From assembly GCA_002412495.1 (NCBI GenBank), contig DHVE01000084.1, positions 20,156-57,380 on the forward strand: DNA of 37,225 nt, read 5' to 3'. The first letter of the stretch is position 1; each line of letters begins with the position of its first letter. The position numbers and the translations under genes were made by a program. The notes beneath the pieces were generated by a model. It worked only from the letters and a program-made list of their open reading frames with translations, was not told where the DNA came from and ran no database searches. Below, piece after piece: positions 33,054 through 37,225 of this stretch. The stretch is from Betaproteobacteria bacterium UBA5216. Lineage in GTDB: Bacteria; Pseudomonadota; Gammaproteobacteria; Burkholderiales; SG8-41.

Positions 33054-34799
33054 TTACGCGATCTTGCCTTCATACAGCGTAATCGGCGGATAAGCCTGCG
33101 GATCGATCATCACATCAATCACAGTCGTCATCGTGGACCGCATTGCGCGCTCCAACGCGGGCTTGAACTCAGTAGGCCGCTCGACCCGCGCGCCCTCACA
33201 GCCGCACGCACGCGCAATTGCGGCGTGATCCACCGGGGCGAACTGGCAGGCGTCTGTGTGGCTACCGTACATCACGTCTTCGGCATGCCACTGATATCCA
33301 AGTATTTGATTATTCATAACAATTATTATTACCTTGGTTTTCATGCGCACCGCGGTTTCGAGCTCGCCCCACATGTGCGCGAAGGCACCATCGCCGGTAA
33401 TGCAAATGACTTCGCGTGACGGATGTGCAACTTTTGCGCCCAACGCGGCAGGAAAACCCCAGCCCAAACCTGCTAGGCCGCGTCCGGTCAGAAAGCGCTG
33501 CCCGGCGTAGCTGGCGGTGAGATAGTTCATCGCCCAGATGGACGAATAGCTCGCATCGGTGACAATTTGCGTGTTCGGCGTCATCACGCTTTGCAGATCG
33601 TTCATCAGGCGCTCTGGCCGTATAGGCATGGCTTCCGAGTTCAGCATGGCATGGGCCTCGGCCTGAAAGGCTTTTTTACCGGCCGCGATTTCTTGTTCCA
33701 CTTCACCGCGCGTCTCGAGGCGCTTGCTCAAATCACACCCCGCTATCGCTTCGCTTAACGCGCTCAGCGTCAATTTCGCATCTCCCACCAGACGCAATGC
33801 TTCGTAATTGCGCCCGACTTCCTGTGCATCAATGTCGATATGAATGTAACGCGCGTTTTTGGGAAACAGGTTCCACGAATCCGTGCCGTTCTGGTTAGTA
33901 CGATCTCCGACAAACAGCACGCAATCCGCGCGATCAATCAGCGCGCGCATATGCCGCGCCATGCCGCGCGTGCCCATGAAATAACCGATCACACCCAGCG
34001 ACAGTGCGTGCGTTTCCGCCACCGCGCCCTTGCCCATGCTGGTGGTGGCCACCGGCAGACTTGCGATTTCCTGCAAAGACGCCATCGCCTCGTGCGCGGC
34101 AGAGAGATGCACGCCGCCGCCCGCAACGATCAGCGGGTGCTCGGCCTGCGCCAGCAAGCGCGCCGCTTCCTCGATGCGGGCCGGATCTGCCATGCTGCGA
34201 TCAAGCGGATACACACCCAGTGACGCACGGCGCTGCCCGCCACTGGCTGTTTTCGCGGCTTCGAGCAGCAAATCCTGCGGAAACAGCAGCACCACCGGGC
34301 CCGGCCGGCTGCTCGCCGCCGCGGTGAACGCCATGTCCACGTAGTCTTCGATGCGTGACAGTTCGCTGACTCGCTTTACCCACTTGGCGCAGCCTCGAAA
34401 AATATCAAAGTGATCGAGTTCCTGAAACGCGTTCTTGTCGGTTTGCGTGCGCCGCACATCCTGCACGATGGCGACGTTGGGCACTGAGGCCTTGAAGGCC
34501 TCGGCCAATCCCGGTGCGAGCAAGGCCGCCGCCGGGCCGTTCTGCGCCGTGACCACGGCAACCTTTTGCGACGCGCGCGCGTAACCGTCGGCCATCGCGG
34601 CGCCAGCGTTCTCGGTACGATACGCGAATTGCCGCATGCCGAATTCAGGAATCACCAGATGTAGCGCGGAAGGCAGGCTTTGCCCAAACAGCACCTCGAC
34701 GCCGTGGCGCTTTAACGCGCGTGCCAGTACATGGGCGCCGCACGGATTGGGCAGCGTATGCGCGGCCCGTAACGCCGATTTGTCTGACATCGTGTTCAT
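33054..34799 (-). CDS. Thiamine diphosphate-dependent enzyme, acetolactate synthase-like
   Basis: A 581-residue enzyme with the three-domain order of the acetolactate synthase/benzoylformate decarboxylase superfamily. The N-terminal Pyr domain has the conserved activating Glu63 (YRTENAGAAMADGYAR). The central domain has HPLIVAGGGVHLS and VLFVGDRTNQNG. The C-terminal PP domain has the diphosphate motif GDGAFAHMWGELETA ending in MNNQ. Without a regulatory ilvN-type gene beside it, branched-chain synthesis is less likely than a catabolic 2-oxoacid or acyloin reaction. Start is ATG 34799, with ATG 34790 possible. It is 131 bases after a Bug gene, in the same direction, with its own candidate promoter. 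Confidence 0.88.
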   Translation of the reverse strand: MNTMSDKSALRAAHTLPNPCGAHVLARALKRHGVEVLFGQSLPSALHLVIPEFGMRQFAYRTENAGAAMADGYARASQKVAVVTAQNGPAAALLAPGLAEAFKASVPNVAIVQDVRRTQTDKNAFQELDHFDIFRGCAKWVKRVSELSRIEDYVDMAFTAAASSRPGPVVLLFPQDLLLEAAKTASGGQRRASLGVYPLDRSMADPARIEEAARLLAQAEHPLIVAGGGVHLSAAHEAMASLQEIASLPVATTSMGKGAVAETHALSLGVIGYFMGTRGMARHMRALIDRADCVLFVGDRTNQNGTDSWNLFPKNARYIHIDIDAQEVGRNYEALRLVGDAKLTLSALSEAIAGCDLSKRLETRGEVEQEIAAGKKAFQAEAHAMLNSEAMPIRPERLMNDLQSVMTPNTQIVTDASYSSIWAMNYLTASYAGQRFLTGRGLAGLGWGFPAALGAKVAHPSREVICITGDGAFAHMWGELETAVRMKTKVIIIVMNNQILGYQWHAEDVMYGSHTDACQFAPVDHAAIARACGCEGARVERPTEFKPALERAMRSTMTTVIDVMIDPQAYPPITLYEGKIA

Positions 34800-34829
34800 G
34801 CGCCTGCTCCGTGATGAAGAACCGCGTTG

Positions 34830-34859
34830 AATGTAATGTAGCTGGACAGAGCGCGTCAA
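34830..34859 (-). promoter_or_regulatory. Candidate promoter of the ThDP enzyme gene
   Basis: On the reverse strand: TTGACG (34854-34859), an 18-base spacer and TACATT (34830-34835), about 30 bases before the start codon. GGAG precedes the ATG. Moderate match only. Confidence 0.35.
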
Positions 34860-34930
34860 ACTTTCACGTTGCTCACGATGCGCAGCACAACCATCTTTTC
34901 GTACTGCGGTGTCCGCGCAGGCGATCAGCG

Positions 34931-35908
34931 TCATTGCGTGGTGATGCCCGCCTCGCGTATAACTTTGCTCCAGCGCGCAATCTCGCTGCGCAGATACGTA
35001 TCAAACTCGCGCGGCGATTGCGTTGCCACATCGGTACCTGCTTTATCCAGTGCAACCACCACCTCATTCGCGCGCATGATTTTTACCAGCGCTGCGTGCA
35101 GTTGATCGAGTATCTTGCGGTCTGTCTTGGCAGGGGCCAGTGCGCCAAACCAATGGTTCACGTCGTAGCCCGGCACGCCGCCTTCTGAGATCGTGGGAAC
35201 ATCCGGCATCGATTTGGCGCGCCGCGCGGTAGAAACGCCCAGCGCGCGCGCCCTCCCGCTGCGGATGTGCGGCGCGGCGCCGGGCAGCGCCGACATCAGC
35301 AGGGGTATGTGTCCGCCGATCAAATCAGACAAGGCCAGCCCGGTGCCTTTATACGGCGCATGCACAATGTCGATACCGGCTTGCAGCTTGAGCAACTCGC
35401 CGGCCAGATGTGGTGATCCTCCCACGCCAGACGACCCAAAACTCAGTTGACCGGGTTTCACCTTGGCCAGTGCGATCAACTCCTTGAGCGTCTTCGCGGG
35501 GGAACCCGGATGCCCCAGCAACACCAGCGTGGTTGCGCCAGTTAGAGAAACGCCCGCAAAGGAATCAGCGGGATGAAACGGCAGGTTCTTGTAGAGACCC
35601 GCCCCGACCGCATGGCTCAAGGTCATCATCAGTAGCGTATAACCATCGGGCGTGGCTCGGGCGACGATATCGGCGCCGATATTGCCGCTGGCGCCCGGAC
35701 GGTTGTCCACCACAAATTGCTGGCCAAAAAAATCCGACAGCCGTGGCGCCAATATTCGTGCGGACACATCGATGCCACCGCCGGGCGGATAGCCCAGCAC
35801 CAGGCGCACGGGCCGGTTCGGATAGGTCTGCGCTATCGTCGTGCCGCTGAACAAAAGCGCCGCCGTCATGTAGAGGCGCCACCGCATCCGGAATGGATTT
35901 CTCGCCAT
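34931..35908 (-). CDS. Tripartite tricarboxylate transporter (Bug family) substrate-binding protein
   Basis: A 325-residue Bug protein. The start is ATG 35908 after AGGAA; the longer frame to 35974 is rejected. Signal peptide MARNPFRMRWRLYMTAALLF, cut near TIA-QT. Mature features: YPNRPVRLVLGYPPGGGID, FVVDNRPGASG, HAPYKGTG and PTISEGGVPGYDVNHWFG. It follows a strong sigma-70 promoter with an internal dyad and is divergent from the MmgE/PrpD gene, so it may serve uptake of a carboxylate used by the neighbouring ThDP enzyme or MmgE/PrpD protein (inference). Confidence 0.91.
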   Translation of the reverse strand: MARNPFRMRWRLYMTAALLFSGTTIAQTYPNRPVRLVLGYPPGGGIDVSARILAPRLSDFFGQQFVVDNRPGASGNIGADIVARATPDGYTLLMMTLSHAVGAGLYKNLPFHPADSFAGVSLTGATTLVLLGHPGSPAKTLKELIALAKVKPGQLSFGSSGVGGSPHLAGELLKLQAGIDIVHAPYKGTGLALSDLIGGHIPLLMSALPGAAPHIRSGRARALGVSTARRAKSMPDVPTISEGGVPGYDVNHWFGALAPAKTDRKILDQLHAALVKIMRANEVVVALDKAGTDVATQSPREFDTYLRSEIARWSKVIREAGITTQ

Positions 35909-35994
35909 GTCGATTCCTGTGTGGAAAGCCGCTTGAAAATTCGGATAGCGGCCGTGACCTGATTTCGGTTGCACTCACGCTACCCGTGGGAAAA

Positions 35995-36023
35995 CTTATA
36001 AAACACGACCTGCCGTGTGTCAA
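35995..36023 (-). promoter_or_regulatory. Strong sigma-70 promoter of the Bug gene
   Basis: On the reverse strand: a perfect -35 TTGACA (36018-36023), a 17-base spacer and TATAAG (35995-36000). Transcription would start near 35988, leaving about an 80-base leader before the start codon. Confidence 0.7.
36003..36018. promoter_or_regulatory. Operator-like dyad between -35 and -10
   Basis: ACACG-acctgc-CGTGT, a perfect 5-base inverted repeat with a 6-base centre, filling the spacer of the Bug promoter. This is the place where a repressor would block RNA polymerase. No regulator gene is in the window. Confidence 0.4.
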
Positions 36024-36126
36024 CGCAGAATGTTTCATAGGGCACGAATGTGTGACGAATGCACCTCTGTCCGCCGGTTTGACGCCGCTATCCGATCTAT
36101 TGTCAAATGAGCCTTCCCTATTACAA

Positions 36127-37225
36127 ATGATCCCAGCCATGCCTGCTCCTGGCGCGACGGCCACCCTGTGCAAATTTCTCGCGGAGCGCCGCGCCGAAGA
36201 CTTTCCGTCGGACGTGCGGCGCGCGGCGCGGCGTGGCCTGCTCGACTGGATCGGTTGTGCGCTGGCGGGGAGCGATCATCCTTCGTTACAGCCACTTCTG
36301 AAAGTGCTGACGCGTTTTTCCGGCCAACCGGTCGCTACGGTTTTCGGCAATCAGAAAAAGCTCGGCATCATGGAGGCATCGACGGCCAATGGTTACATGG
36401 GCCACGTGCTTGACTTCGACGACACGCATCTGGGCGGCACCATTCTGCACACCAGTTCACCCGTGCTAGGCGCGTTGCTGGCCCTGGCGGAAGCGCAGCA
36501 ATTGAGTGGCCGTGATTTCCTCACGGGTTATATTTGCGGATTCGAGGCCGGCATACGCTGCGGTCAGGCCGCGCCGCGCCATCATGATGGTGGATGGCAT
36601 TTGACCGGAACGCTGGGCTGTCTGGCAGCGGGCGTGGCCACCGGCGTGGCACTGCGCCTCGACGAGCGACGGCTGAACCACGCCTTGGGTATTGCCGCCA
36701 CACAGGCCGCCGGCCTGCAGCAGAATCGCGGTACCATGTGCAAATACCTGCATGCTGGCAAGGCCGCGTCCGGCGGACTATTGTCCGGCCTGCTCGCGCA
36801 AGAGGGCTTCGATAGCGCACTGGATGTGATTGAAGGAAAACAAGGCTTCAGCAAAATTTACAGCGATACCTCCGTGCCGGAGCGGCTGGTAAGCGATCTG
36901 GGCGTGCAATGGGAAATCACCCGCAACGGCTACAAACCCTATGCCAGTGCGGCGGTGTTGCACCCGATTGTCGATGCTATGCGCGAAATACATCTGGCTG
37001 CGCGCGGCACGGGCACAGCGCCCACTGCCGCCAACGTAGATAGTATCGAACTGAAACTGTCGCCTTACGCCATGTCTATCGCGGGTGTGCGCGTGCCAGA
37101 ATCTGGAATGCAATCCAAGTTCAGCGTGTTTCACACCGCAGCAGTGGCGTTGCTGGATGCCGATGGCGGCGTGACGCAGTATGACGACGCGCGGGTGCGC
37201 GACCCCGCAGTGATATCACTGCGGG
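36127..37225 (+). CDS. MmgE/PrpD family protein (C-terminus beyond window)
   Basis: The first 366 codons of an MmgE/PrpD protein, open to the right edge. Family members include 2-methylcitrate dehydratase, cis-aconitate decarboxylase and other enzymes acting on small carboxylates. Visible motifs: ARRGLLDWIGCALAGSDHPS near the N-terminus, GYMGHVLDFDDTHLGGTILH (about 88-107), HTSSPVLGALLALAEAQ, RHHDGGWHLTGTLGC, and later RNGYKPYASAAVLHPIVDA. Start is ATG 36127 or 36139; neither has a strong ribosome site. It is divergent from the Bug gene, a pairing suggesting a carboxylate substrate. The specific reaction cannot be named. Confidence 0.9.
   Translation, partial: MIPAMPAPGATATLCKFLAERRAEDFPSDVRRAARRGLLDWIGCALAGSDHPSLQPLLKVLTRFSGQPVATVFGNQKKLGIMEASTANGYMGHVLDFDDTHLGGTILHTSSPVLGALLALAEAQQLSGRDFLTGYICGFEAGIRCGQAAPRHHDGGWHLTGTLGCLAAGVATGVALRLDERRLNHALGIAATQAAGLQQNRGTMCKYLHAGKAASGGLLSGLLAQEGFDSALDVIEGKQGFSKIYSDTSVPERLVSDLGVQWEITRNGYKPYASAAVLHPIVDAMREIHLAARGTGTAPTAANVDSIELKLSPYAMSIAGVRVPESGMQSKFSVFHTAAVALLDADGGVTQYDDARVRDPAVISLR

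Overview
The window reads as a chromosomal segment of a GC-rich betaproteobacterium, probably Burkholderiales or a close uncultured relative. Three things point there: five tripartite-tricarboxylate (Bug/TctC-type) periplasmic binding proteins in 37 kb, the betaproteobacterial gene order rpoE-rseA-rseB-mucD-lepA-lepB-rnc-era-recO-pdxJ-acpS-nagZ, and the widely conserved order uvrC-pgsA-tRNA-Gly-tRNA-Cys-tRNA-Leu. I see no insertion sequence, phage gene, CRISPR array or origin. No gene-free stretch exceeds 300 bases except 7697-8174, which is filled by three tRNA genes.

Layout. (1) 1-5580: the start of a YegD-like Hsp70 gene at the left edge, a small DUF2970 membrane protein, a reverse-strand unit DUF1178-crotonase-Bug, and a tandem pair of Bug genes. 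(2) 5584-7696, forward strand: a FAS1-like dehydratase/MaoC hydratase followed by a family III CoA-transferase, a likely CoA-thioester pathway pair. (3) 22994 down to 7768, all reverse strand: the sigma-E stress operon (rpoE, anti-sigma rseA, rseB, periplasmic protease mucD, glutaredoxin-like), then lepA, lepB, a DUF4845 gene, rnc, era, recO, pdxJ, acpS, nagZ, a family 5 uracil-DNA glycosylase, uvrC, pgsA and the tRNA cluster. Several junctions are ATGA overlaps; an intrinsic-terminator-like hairpin lies just before lepA. (4) 30161 down to 23190, reverse strand: a CocE-type hydrolase, a Bug protein, an asparaginase-like protein, a polysaccharide-deacetylase-family enzyme and a fused osmoprotectant-type binding protein/permease. 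(5) 30291-37225: an omega-amino acid aminotransferase (forward), two unrecognised exported proteins, a thiamine-diphosphate enzyme with an upstream Bug gene (all reverse), and a divergent MmgE/PrpD gene running off the right edge.

How it fits together. The middle of the window is conserved housekeeping: envelope stress response, protein export, translation, RNA processing, DNA repair, lipid and cofactor synthesis. Both flanks are accessory catabolism typical of betaproteobacteria that scavenge organic acids, amides and esters, with binding proteins that have no membrane transporter subunits nearby. Nothing here is clearly a new defence or mobile system. The least explained items are the asparaginase-fold protein with an altered motif inside a hydrolase/Bug cluster, the exported pair at 31648-32869, and an operator-like dyad placed between the -35 and -10 of a Bug promoter.
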